From JBMOMT01 sp049324835 (GTDB taxonomy: Bacteria; Chloroflexota; Anaerolineae; CAYNKW01), in contig JBMOMT010000023.1 of the NCBI GenBank assembly GCA_049324835.1, positions 1-64,000 of the forward strand: a stretch of 64,000 nucleotides of DNA, in the 5' to 3' direction. Both the position numbers and the translations under genes were made by a program. This document shows positions 30,966-38,817 of this stretch, one piece after another. A model generated the notes under the pieces. The model was not told the origin of the DNA. It made no database searches and was given only the letters and a program-made list of their open reading frames with translations. Position 1 is the first letter of the stretch. Every line of letters begins with the position of its first letter.

Positions 30966-32192
30966 TCACGGTCTTTCCGGGATGCGCCAATCTACCTCAC
31001 TGACCTGGCGCAACACCAGAGCAAAAGCACCTTTGACCACCGCATCTTTGCCCAGCGCCGAAGCGACCAGCCGCGGCACCTGCGGCACCACGCCATCTAC
31101 CTTTTGCCGGATGCCATCCAACAGCATGTCTGCCGAACGGGCCACCCCGCCGCCGATGACGATGACCTCTGGGTTGAGCACACAGGCGACGTTTGCCACC
31201 GCCAGGGCCAGGTAACGAACGGTTTCATCCACCACCTCGCCTGCCACTGGATCACCCTCACGCGCGGCATCGAACACCGCCTCGGCGGTGAGAGCCGTGG
31301 CATCGTCGCCCAGCAGGCTGGCAAGAATCGTCTTCCGATCCGTCTCGATGCGTGTCCTGGCGCGGACCGCAATACCGCTGCCGCTGGCCAGCGTCTCCAG
31401 ACAGCCAAACTGATCGTAACGCCGCTCCAGGCTGTCCACATCCACCACCATGTAACCCACCTCACCGGCAGCATGACCGGCCCCACGGTACAGCTTGCCA
31501 CCCAGGATCACACCAGATCCGATGCCCGTGCCGATAAAGATAGCCACCAGATCGTCTACACCCTGCGCTGCGCCGCACCAATGCTCACCCAGCGCCGCCA
31601 GGTTGACGTCGTTCTCCACGAACACGGGCAGCCCCAGAGCATGCTCCATGATCTGCTTGAGCGGCAGGTCGCGCCAGCCCAGGGCCGGCGCCCAGGTGAC
31701 GATGCCTTCCTCGCTCAGCGTCACCGCCGGCGCGCCCACCCCCACTCCCCACAGCCGCGAGGGGTCCGGGCACTGCCGGATCAAATCTTGCGCCAGATCG
31801 ATGAGCCGCTGCAGGCTGCCATCGCCCACCTCGCCGGTGGCCGATCTCGACGAGCCGCAACAGCGAGCCACGATCTCACCGTCCAGGGTGGCCAGTCCAC
31901 CCACGATGTTGGTGCCGCCCAGGTCCACGCCGATGAGATAACCCGCCTCGGGGTTGCACTTTAGGGCAATCGATCGCCGTCCGCCCCGATGTGTGCTGTG
32001 TCCACGCTCGTTGCCCTCGATCACCAGCTCCTGGGCCATCAGCTCGTCCACCAGACGGGAGACAGTGGAGGGGTTCAGACCAAGCGCCCGGGCAATTTCG
32101 ACACGCGAGATAGCGCCCTGTTCGCGGATGAGCTTGAGGATGGCAGAGCGGTTCTGATGCTTCACCGCTTCGGTGCTGGTGGGCCGGGTCAT
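30966..32192 (-). CDS. ROK-family transcriptional regulator with HTH
   Basis: 408 residues. The N-terminal winged HTH is at about 12-70 (RVEIARALGLNPSTVSRLVDEL), followed by the ROK sugar-kinase fold with ATP-loop VDLGGTNIVG near 94-103 and the second box GTGIGSGVILGGKLYRG. The ROK zinc motif is incomplete: GHAAGEVGY is present but the first Cys pair is missing and only GCLE remains, so zinc binding is doubtful. NagC/XylR-type ROK proteins repress sugar operons until ligand binds. It heads the operon, so it most likely regulates the transporter and the two enzymes downstream. Confidence 0.92.
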   Translation of the reverse strand: MTRPTSTEAVKHQNRSAILKLIREQGAISRVEIARALGLNPSTVSRLVDELMAQELVIEGNERGHSTHRGGRRSIALKCNPEAGYLIGVDLGGTNIVGGLATLDGEIVARCCGSSRSATGEVGDGSLQRLIDLAQDLIRQCPDPSRLWGVGVGAPAVTLSEEGIVTWAPALGWRDLPLKQIMEHALGLPVFVENDVNLAALGEHWCGAAQGVDDLVAIFIGTGIGSGVILGGKLYRGAGHAAGEVGYMVVDVDSLERRYDQFGCLETLASGSGIAVRARTRIETDRKTILASLLGDDATALTAEAVFDAAREGDPVAGEVVDETVRYLALAVANVACVLNPEVIVIGGGVARSADMLLDGIRQKVDGVVPQVPRLVASALGKDAVVKGAFALVLRQVSEVDWRIPERP

Positions 32193-32208
32193 GGAGGCTC
32201 TCCCTGGT

Positions 32209-32286
32209 AAAAAAAATGCGTCTGACTTGCCTCAGGGATCCTCGTTTGTTTACAGTCCGGAGAATCATAGACAACGTTCAGACGCA
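32209..32286 (-). promoter_or_regulatory. Possible attenuator in the ROK operon leader
   Basis: In the RNA, TGCGTCTGA (32286-32278) pairs with TCAGACGCA (32225-32217), which is followed directly by eight T residues (32216-32209) and then the ribosome site. The stem is 9 bp with a 52-base loop. This looks like a terminator placed between promoter and start codon, so premature termination could control the operon. The loop holds no aptamer I recognise. Confidence 0.5.
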
Positions 32287-32319
32287 CAGGTTAATTGCTT
32301 GCTGCAAGAAACTAACGAT

Positions 32320-32348
32320 AGTATACCACAGCTCGCCACCTTTGTCAA
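32320..32348 (-). promoter_or_regulatory. Promoter of the ROK operon
   Basis: Perfect TTGACA (32343-32348), a 17-base spacer, TATACT (32320-32325). The predicted leader is about 120 bases. A family A element lies 9 bases upstream of the -35 box. Confidence 0.85.
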
Positions 32349-32357
32349 GGATTTTTC

Positions 32358-32479
32358 GTAATTGCTCAGCCTACCCTCCCGCAGGCTGGAAAACCGATTG
32401 AAATCGTTTGCCGGCTTGGATACTTGGGCCGATTTCTACTCGAAACCATTTCCAAGCCTGCGGGAGGCCGAGCAGTTAC
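32358..32479. mobile_element. Family A element with 9-bp target duplication
   Basis: 122 bp, ends GTAATTGCTCAGCCTACCCT and AGCCTGCGGGAGGCCGAGCA (running into GTTAC). The direct repeat GGATTTTTC flanks it (32349-32357 and 32480-32488); the right copy overlaps the stop codon of the histidine kinase. The interior differs from the other copies. Confidence 0.88.
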
Positions 32480-32486
32480 GGATTTT

Positions 32487-33938
32487 TCAGGTTAACGGCA
32501 ACTTGACGGTGAATTTGGTGCCCACGCCCACCACACTTTCCGCAACGATCTCTCCGCCGTGGGCGATGACGATCTCTCGGGCGATGGCCAAACCCAGTCC
32601 AGTCCCACCTTTTTTACGCGCCCGCGATTTATCCACCTGGTAAAAACGCTCGAAAATACGCATCAGTTCTTCGGCAGGGATACCTGGGCCAGTGTCGATC
32701 ACACTCACCGCCGCCAGCGAGCCTGGCACAGCCTGCGCCACCACACTCACCCGCCCTTCCGGCGGCGTGTGTTTGATAGCATTATCCAGCAGGATGATAA
32801 ACACCTGGGCCAGCCGGTCGCCGTCGCCGCTTACACGCCCCTGCACCGGCAAATGGGTCAGGTCGCTGTGCAGCGTCACCCGGCCCTGCGATGCTTGAGG
32901 GCTGAGCTTTTCCACACAACCCTGGAGTAACGCCTCCAGAGCCACCGGCTCGCGGGCCATCACGATCTGTCCGGCCTCGATTCTGGCTAAATCCAACAAC
33001 TGCTCCACCATACGAGCCATGCGTCCGGCCTCATCATAGATGACACCCACCGCCTGCCGTATCGCATCGGCATCATCTGCGGTGCCGTCGAGGATGGCCT
33101 GGGAAAAGCCCTGGATAGAGGTCAATGGCGTTTTGAGCTCGTGGGAGACATTGGCCACGAAATCGCGTTGCGCCTGCTGTGAAACCCTGACCGCGCGAGC
33201 CATGGTGTTGAAACTGGCCGCCAGACGGCGCACCTCATCGGGTGAGGTGATGTCCAGATGCAGATCGTAATTACCTTGGGCCAGCTCTTCGGCGGCAAGA
33301 GCCACTCGCTGCAGCGGCCGGGCGATAGAACGGGCGATGACCAACGCCAGCAACACCGAAACTGCAAAAGCCAGCAGCCCCACCCGCAAACCCAGACCGA
33401 CCAGCGCGTTACGCTCGCCCCGTATGGCCGGCTGACGCAGCACCTGATACCACGGTCGCAGCTGTGAGACTGTTGCCAGAACCAACTGTTTGGGATCGCT
33501 GTCGTTCAGTGGAACCGCCGCGTACAGGTATTCTTGCCCATCGGGCAAGATCGTAACACCCGAAGCCTCCCCTCCAGGAGACACAGCCGCACCCTCTGGC
33601 GAGACATCCAACTGCTGGCCCACCCACTGCCCCGCCGAATCGGCGACGACCTGGCGGCGACTATCGACGAAAATGAGCCGATCGAGCAACGATGATCCCT
33701 GGCGTTTCTGCCGTTGATCCACGCGCTCCAGGACGCTCTGTGGCGTCTCGCCCCGTTCCAGCAGAGCCGAGACATAAGGCTGAAGTGTGGTCAGGCCGCT
33801 TTCCAGGCGAGGCAGGAGCAGCTTCTCCTGCACCGAGCGGCTCACACCCACCAGGACAGCCACTATCAGCACCAGCAAACAGACCAGGATCACCACTATG
33901 TAGGAGACAATCAATCGACTGCCCAAACTGCTCAACAT
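32487..33938 (-). CDS. Membrane sensor histidine kinase (OmpR-partner class)
   Basis: 483 residues from the ATG at 33938 behind GGGGAGAG; the upstream part of the frame is only a shadow of the regulator gene. Two membrane helices (about 9-32 and 180-205) enclose a 150-residue outer sensor domain. Then come HAMP (about 207-250), the phospho-acceptor His266 in ANVSHELKTPL, and an ATPase domain with N box LLDNAIKHTP, G1 DTGPGIP, F box FERFYQVD and G2 GTGLGLAIA. It phosphorylates the response regulator encoded 16 bases upstream. The signal is unknown. Confidence 0.95.
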   Translation of the reverse strand: MLSSLGSRLIVSYIVVILVCLLVLIVAVLVGVSRSVQEKLLLPRLESGLTTLQPYVSALLERGETPQSVLERVDQRQKRQGSSLLDRLIFVDSRRQVVADSAGQWVGQQLDVSPEGAAVSPGGEASGVTILPDGQEYLYAAVPLNDSDPKQLVLATVSQLRPWYQVLRQPAIRGERNALVGLGLRVGLLAFAVSVLLALVIARSIARPLQRVALAAEELAQGNYDLHLDITSPDEVRRLAASFNTMARAVRVSQQAQRDFVANVSHELKTPLTSIQGFSQAILDGTADDADAIRQAVGVIYDEAGRMARMVEQLLDLARIEAGQIVMAREPVALEALLQGCVEKLSPQASQGRVTLHSDLTHLPVQGRVSGDGDRLAQVFIILLDNAIKHTPPEGRVSVVAQAVPGSLAAVSVIDTGPGIPAEELMRIFERFYQVDKSRARKKGGTGLGLAIAREIVIAHGGEIVAESVVGVGTKFTVKLPLT

Positions 33939-33954
33939 GGCAAACTCTCCCCGA

Positions 33955-34629
33955 TCAGTCGACCAGCTTGTAACCCACGCCCCACACCGTTTCGATCTCG
34001 ACCTGACTGCCGGACAGCTTTTCGCGCAAGTGGGCGATGTGCACGTCCACCGTGCGGGTCTGACCGTAAAAGTCAAAACCCCACACCAGATCCAGCAGCT
34101 TTTCACGGCTGAGCACCCTGCCTTTGTGTTCGACGAGCGCCAGCAGCAGATCGAACTCTCTGGCTCGCAGCGACAACGCTTCACCAGCCAGCACGGCCTC
34201 GCGGCGCGCCGGGTTTACGGTCAGGTCACCGGCGTGGAGTGTCTCGGTGGCCGCTTCGCTGCGTGTGCTGCGGCGTAGCACAGCTCGCACCCGCGCCACC
34301 AGCTCACGCGGATTGAAGGGTTTGGTCAGATAATCGTCGGCGCCCAACTCTAAACCGACGATCTTGTCCACGTCGTCGTCGCGGGCAGTGAGCATGATGA
34401 CAGGCAGATCGGAACCGGCCCGCACCCGACGGCACACCTCCCAACCATCCACCTGGGGCAACATCAGGTCTAACACCACCAGATCCGGCTGAAGCGTTGC
34501 CACCTTTTGCAGGGCTTCAGCGCCGTCGGCGGCGCTCTCCACCCGGTAGCCCTCTTTTTCCAGGTACATTCTGGCCAGAGCCACGATGTTGGCCTCGTCA
34601 TCCACCACCAGGATGGTCTCGTGTGGCAT
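33955..34629 (-). CDS. OmpR/PhoB-family response regulator
   Basis: 224 residues: receiver domain with acidic DDE at 10-12, phospho-acceptor Asp54 (VVLDLMLP) and the conserved Lys of DDYLTKPF, then a winged-helix DNA-binding domain (about 128-222) with TVDVHIAHLREKL and the ending WGVGYKLVD. It is the partner of the downstream kinase. Its start lies within the last 11 codons of the rRNA methylase gene (32-base overlap), with GAGGGG upstream, implying coupled expression. Confidence 0.96.
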   Translation of the reverse strand: MPHETILVVDDEANIVALARMYLEKEGYRVESAADGAEALQKVATLQPDLVVLDLMLPQVDGWEVCRRVRAGSDLPVIMLTARDDDVDKIVGLELGADDYLTKPFNPRELVARVRAVLRRSTRSEAATETLHAGDLTVNPARREAVLAGEALSLRAREFDLLLALVEHKGRVLSREKLLDLVWGFDFYGQTRTVDVHIAHLREKLSGSQVEIETVWGVGYKLVD

Positions 34630-35464
34630 CGATTACCCCTCTCGCGTCCGATGCAGCCCGCCGCTGGCGGATCACCTCGTAAACCAGAGCCGCCGCCGCC
34701 GCCGATGCGTTGAGTGAACTGGCCCGCCCGACCATCGGCAGGCGAACCAGCACATCGGCTCTGGCGCGGGCAGACGGTGGTAAACCACGCTGCTCGCTGC
34801 CAATGAGCAGCGCCAGCGGTCGATCATAGTCCACATCGAAATGAACCAACGAACCGTGGGCCGACGTGCCGACGACACACAGCGGCAGACCTGCCCGTCG
34901 AACGCCATCGCACCAGGCCCAGAGCTCATCCGCCTCGGCCAGTCGCACGATGGGCAAAGCGAAAAGAGAGCCCATCGTCGCCCGCACCGTCTGCGGGTCG
35001 TAGAGATCCACCGAGGGCTCCACCACCACCACTCCCACCGCTCCGGTGGCATCGGCGGTGCGTACGATCGCGCCCAGGTTGCCCGGATCGCGCAGTTGAA
35101 AAGCCACCAGCAGCAACATATCGGCCGCCGGAGAAATAACCGACAGCGGCTGCTCTGGCATGTCGATCACGGCGGCGATGCCCTGAGGCTGGTTGCGCTC
35201 CGAGAGCTTGCGGAAAACATCGGCGGAAAGAGCCAGCCGCAGAGTGGGCGGCACCTGCTCCACCAGCGATCGCGCCCGCTCGCTGACCAACAAGTCGGGG
35301 GCGTAAACCAGCGTCTGTAACGGCGCCTTGCAGGCCAGCGCCTCTTCCACGATGCGGATGCCTTCGACGAAAAAACATCGCTCGCGTTGACGGTGTTTAC
35401 GCAGGCGCAGCGCGCGCAGAAATTTGACTTTGGGGTTTTGGAAACTGCTGATGGCTGGCATCAT
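34598..35464 (-). CDS. TrmH/SpoU-family RNA 2'-O-ribose methyltransferase
   Basis: 288 residues from the ATG at 35464 (the frame can also start at a TTG four codons earlier; neither has a strong ribosome site). The N-terminal RNA-binding domain (LRKHRQRERCFFVEG) is followed by the knotted SPOUT domain with motif 1 DPGNLGAIVRTAD, motif 2 LLIGSEQRGLP and motif 3 LPMVGRASSLNASAAAA. Members methylate 23S rRNA or tRNA riboses with AdoMet. The exact target is unknown. Confidence 0.92.
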   Translation of the reverse strand: MMPAISSFQNPKVKFLRALRLRKHRQRERCFFVEGIRIVEEALACKAPLQTLVYAPDLLVSERARSLVEQVPPTLRLALSADVFRKLSERNQPQGIAAVIDMPEQPLSVISPAADMLLLVAFQLRDPGNLGAIVRTADATGAVGVVVVEPSVDLYDPQTVRATMGSLFALPIVRLAEADELWAWCDGVRRAGLPLCVVGTSAHGSLVHFDVDYDRPLALLIGSEQRGLPPSARARADVLVRLPMVGRASSLNASAAAAALVYEVIRQRRAASDARGVIDATRDHPGGG

Positions 35465-35555
35465 CTGGATCGGCAACCACCCAGGTGCAAGGCGCTGATC
35501 GCCGCCCGAATGGCGTTTGCCAGCGTATTACACCTGGCGGCTGTGAGGAATGAGA

Positions 35556-36503
35556 TCAACGGGCCGCCTGGCCGGGATAGACACGATCCTCCAGTTCGGC
35601 GAGATAATGCTCCACCTCTATGGCCGCCCGGCAGCCATCACCCACCGAAGTGGCGATCTGGCGATAGCGCCAGTCTTGCACGTCGCCGGCAGCATAAACA
35701 CCCGGCACGTTGGTGTGCTTGTGCCCGTCGGTGACGATGTAACCCTGAGTATTGAGCGTCACCTGCCCGCCCAGAAACTCGGTATTGGGGGTGTGGCCGA
35801 TGGCGACAAACACGCCCTGGGTGGGATGCAGGCGCTCCTCGCCGGTTTTGATGTTCCGCAGCCGCACGCCGGTCACACTCTCCTGCCCCACGATCTCGTC
35901 GACCACCGAATCCCAGACATAAGTGATCTTGTCGTTGCGCAGGGCGCGATCTTGCATGTAACGCTCGGCGCGCAGTTGATCCCGTCGATGCACCTGATAA
36001 ACCCTGGAGGCAAACCGGGTCAGGAAAAGCGCCTCTTCCACGGCGGCGTCGCCGCCGCCCACGATGACGATCTCTTTATCACGGTAAAAGAAACCATCGC
36101 AGGTGGCACAATAGGACACACCGCGCCCGCTAAACTCTTCTTCGCCTGGCACATCGAGTTTACGCGGCGACGAGCCGGTGGCGATGATCAGACTGTGCGC
36201 CTCGTACCGGCCGCCATAAGCCGTCACCTGGAAGGGTCTCACGGCGAGATCCACCCCGGTAACCGTATCCCACTCCAGGCGCGCGCCAAAGCGCTCGGCC
36301 TGCTTTTGAAACAGATCACCCAGCTCGGGGCCGGTCAGACCCTCCGGGAAGCCGGGGTAGTTTTCGATCTCGGAAGAAATGGCTACCTGGCCGCCCATTG
36401 CCTGACCCACAAAGACCAGGGGATTCAACTGGGCGCGAGCAGTGTACACGGCAGCCGTCAGGCCTGCCGGGCCACTGCCGATGATGATCACTTTTTCAGT
36501 CAT
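35556..36503 (-). CDS. trxB: Thioredoxin reductase
   Basis: 315 residues from the ATG at 36503 with AAAGGAG at ideal spacing. FAD-binding GSGPAG is at about 9-14, the redox disulfide Cys132-Ala-Thr-Cys135 in SYCATCDG, the NADPH-binding VIVGGGDAA, and the C-terminal FAD motif GVYAAGDVQD. It passes electrons from NADPH to thioredoxin. It has its own promoter and is probably monocistronic. It could support the redox role of the SelW-like protein at 49.4 kb, though nothing here ties the two together. Confidence 0.95.
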   Translation of the reverse strand: MTEKVIIIGSGPAGLTAAVYTARAQLNPLVFVGQAMGGQVAISSEIENYPGFPEGLTGPELGDLFQKQAERFGARLEWDTVTGVDLAVRPFQVTAYGGRYEAHSLIIATGSSPRKLDVPGEEEFSGRGVSYCATCDGFFYRDKEIVIVGGGDAAVEEALFLTRFASRVYQVHRRDQLRAERYMQDRALRNDKITYVWDSVVDEIVGQESVTGVRLRNIKTGEERLHPTQGVFVAIGHTPNTEFLGGQVTLNTQGYIVTDGHKHTNVPGVYAAGDVQDWRYRQIATSVGDGCRAAIEVEHYLAELEDRVYPGQAAR

Positions 36504-36581
36504 GTCGCTCCTTTCGCGGCGCTCCAAACCGCGCTGTCTGTCTTTAGCCTCGCTCAGGGCATCTCTGGGCGAGTGATTCAG

Positions 36582-36610
36582 ATTTTACTCTCTTTTGACG
36601 CCGTTGGCAA
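36582..36610 (-). promoter_or_regulatory. Promoter of trxB
   Basis: TTGCCA (36605-36610), 17-base spacer, TAAAAT (36582-36587) on the minus strand, about 80 bases before the start codon. Confidence 0.65.
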
Positions 36611-36645
36611 GTTCAATATTACCCGATCCGGTTAACGCCGATTGC

Positions 36646-36675
36646 CGCAGATGCTACACGCTTTTTTCATCTGCG
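36646..36675. repeat. Small inverted repeat (CGCAGATG type)
   Basis: CGCAGATG (36646-36653) is inverted as CATCTGCG (36668-36675). It is a common dispersed repeat type. The remainder of 36504-36849 holds only the two divergent promoters. Confidence 0.45.
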
Positions 36676-36784
36676 TCCAGAAAGATTGGTCAGTCAATCA
36701 GGCCGTGGGGCTGTATTTTCCTGCCAAACGTGCAACGATTTGATCGTCAAGATACTATCGTTAGCGTTTTTTGGCCTCTGATGG

Positions 36785-36790
36785 TATAAT
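36785..36790 (+). promoter_or_regulatory. -10 box upstream of yebC-ruvC-ruvA
   Basis: A perfect TATAAT 60 bases before the yebC start. The -35 region (TTAGCG) is a poor match, so the promoter may need an activator or be weak. Confidence 0.5.
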
Positions 36791-36849
36791 GGAGACCCAC
36801 ATGACACAGTTCAACATCCAGAATGGATGATTGTGTGGAGGATAAGGCA

Positions 36850-37605
36850 ATGTCAGGACATTCCAAGTGGTCTACCATCAAACGTAAAAAAGCGGCTACC
36901 GACGCCAAGAGAGGCAAAATCTTTACCAAAATCGGGCGCGAGCTGGCCATCGCTGCGCGTGAAGGCGGGGCTGACCCCGAAGGCAACATCCGGTTGCGCC
37001 TGATCGTCGAAAAAGCCCGAGCGGCCAACATGCCCAAGGACAACATCGAGCGGGCCATCCGGCGGGGCGCCGGCCTGGAAAAGGGTGACACCCTGGAAGA
37101 GGTCACCTACGAGGGATACGGCCCTCACGGTGTGGCTTTTCTGGTGCAGGTGCTCACCGACAATCGAAATCGGGCAGTGGCAGACGTGCGGCGAGATTTC
37201 AATCGTTACGGCGGCAGCATGGGCGAGGCTGGCTGTGTGGCCTGGCAGTTCGAGACCAAAGGCTACATCTCGGTCGATGCGGAACAGGTCAATCCCAACG
37301 CCATCTTTGAGATCGCAGTGGAGGCCGGCGCCGAGGACGTGGTTTTCGGCAACGAGACGATCGAAATCTATACCGATCCCAGCGAGTTGCACATAGTACG
37401 AGACGCCCTGGCAGAGCACGAGGTGGCCATCGAGTCGGCGGAGCTTGTGCAGGTTCCCAAGACCAGCATGGCGCTGGATGAAAAGAGCACGCTGGCCAAC
37501 ATGCACCTCATCGACGCCCTGGAAGAGTTGGACGACGTGCAGCACGTGTTCTCCAACCTGGAGATCAGCGACGAGATCATGGCCATCTATGAGGAAGAAG
37601 AGTGA
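36850..37605 (+). CDS. yebC: YebC/PmpR-family protein (TACO1-like)
   Basis: 251 residues from the ATG at 36850 (GGAGG upstream), starting MSGHSKWSTIKRKK as the family does, with the conserved RGAGLEKGDTLEEVTYEGYGP and GSMGEAGCVAWQF. YebC proteins were described as transcription regulators and more recently as factors that relieve ribosome stalling at proline stretches. Proline-rich linkers are common in this genome segment, which would fit the second role. The stop overlaps the GTG of ruvC. Confidence 0.95.
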   Translation: MSGHSKWSTIKRKKAATDAKRGKIFTKIGRELAIAAREGGADPEGNIRLRLIVEKARAANMPKDNIERAIRRGAGLEKGDTLEEVTYEGYGPHGVAFLVQVLTDNRNRAVADVRRDFNRYGGSMGEAGCVAWQFETKGYISVDAEQVNPNAIFEIAVEAGAEDVVFGNETIEIYTDPSELHIVRDALAEHEVAIESAELVQVPKTSMALDEKSTLANMHLIDALEELDDVQHVFSNLEISDEIMAIYEEEE

Positions 37606-38117
37606 CCACCGTTCTCGGCATCGACCCCGGCACGGCCATCACCGGCTGGGGAGTGGTGCGCGAGGATGCCGCCGGCCAGACGCACATAGTCGATTATGGC
37701 ACCATCCAGACACCCGCCTCGGCGCCGCTGGCGCAGCGGCTGCGCCAGATTTTCCAGGGGGTGAGTGATCTCGTCACACGCTTCCAACCGCAGACAGTGG
37801 TGGTGGAAGAGGTCTTTTTCAGCCGCAACGTCCGCACGGCCATGTCGGTGGGCCAGGCGCGAGGGGTGGTGCTGCTGGCGGCGGCCCTGGCCGACAGGCC
37901 GGTGGTCGAGTACACGCCTTTGCAGGTCAAACAGGCCATCTCTGGCTACGGCAAGGCCGACAAAGCCCAGGTGCAACAGATGACAGCCCTGTTGCTGGGG
38001 CTGGAAACCATTCCCACGCCCGACGATGCCGCCGATGCCATCGCCGTGGCCGTGTGTCATTTGCACTCGGCTCACCTTCAGAATCTACTCGCAGAACAAA
38101 CCACAGCGGAGGCTTGA
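37602..38117 (+). CDS. ruvC: Holliday-junction resolvase RuvC
   Basis: 171 residues from a GTG that overlaps the yebC TGA (GTGA). Catalytic acids are Asp8 (GIDPGTA), Glu69 (VVVEEVFF), Asp143 and Asp146 (PDDAADAIAVA). It cuts four-way DNA junctions together with RuvAB. RuvA follows two bases later; ruvB is not in the window. Confidence 0.97.
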   Translation: MTTVLGIDPGTAITGWGVVREDAAGQTHIVDYGTIQTPASAPLAQRLRQIFQGVSDLVTRFQPQTVVVEEVFFSRNVRTAMSVGQARGVVLLAAALADRPVVEYTPLQVKQAISGYGKADKAQVQQMTALLLGLETIPTPDDAADAIAVAVCHLHSAHLQNLLAEQTTAEA

Positions 38118-38119
38118 GC

Positions 38120-38695
38120 ATGATAACCACGCTCAAGGGACGGGTTTCTGCCATCGGCAAAAATTACCTGGTTCTGGAGGTGGGCGGCGTGGGTTTTCTG
38201 GTACACGCGCCCCAAAGCCTGTTGGGCGCCGAACGGCTGGGCCACACACTCGAGGTGCACACCCACCTGCGGGTCCGAGAAAACGAGCTGGCGTTGTATG
38301 GATTCGCCGCCGAGGACGAACTGGCTCTCTTTGAGCTGTTACTGACCGTGGAGCGGGTGGGGCCGCGGGTGGCCGTGGCGCTGCTCTCGGCCTTTTCACC
38401 GCAGAGCTTGCAAGCGGCCATCGTTCAGGGCAACATCGACGCGCTTTCTCGGGTGCCCGGCGTAGGATCCAAGACGGCGAGTAAAATCGCTTTCGACCTC
38501 AAAGACAAGGTGCGAGCAGCAGCCGGCCTGGCCACCGTGCCGGCCCTCACCGATGCCGACGTCGAGGTCATTCAGGCCCTCACAGCCCTGGGCTACAGCG
38601 TGGTGGAGGCCCAGACGGCATTACAATCGCTGCCGTCAAACGATCTGTCTTTGGAAGAAAAAATTCGCCTGGCGCTGGCCTATTTTGCTTCGTGA
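38120..38695 (+). CDS. ruvA: Holliday-junction branch-migration protein RuvA
   Basis: 191 residues from the ATG at 38120 (GGAGG upstream), starting MITTLKGRVSAIG. The OB domain, the double HhH domain (LSRVPGVGSKTASKIAFDLKD at about 110-130) and the C-terminal RuvB-contact helical domain (VIQALTALGYSVVEAQTAL) are all present. It forms the tetrameric junction platform. It is in the usual order after ruvC. Confidence 0.97.
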   Translation: MITTLKGRVSAIGKNYLVLEVGGVGFLVHAPQSLLGAERLGHTLEVHTHLRVRENELALYGFAAEDELALFELLLTVERVGPRVAVALLSAFSPQSLQAAIVQGNIDALSRVPGVGSKTASKIAFDLKDKVRAAAGLATVPALTDADVEVIQALTALGYSVVEAQTALQSLPSNDLSLEEKIRLALAYFAS

Positions 38696-38817
38696 GCGCG
38701 GCCAGACCGCGCAGCGCGCCAGGGCTTTTTGTCGGCTTGGGGGGAGTCGAGAGGGAAAACCGTTGGCAGCGTCCGATGGGACGCGGGCCGTTCTCGTTCC
38801 CGATTGTAAGGCATGGC

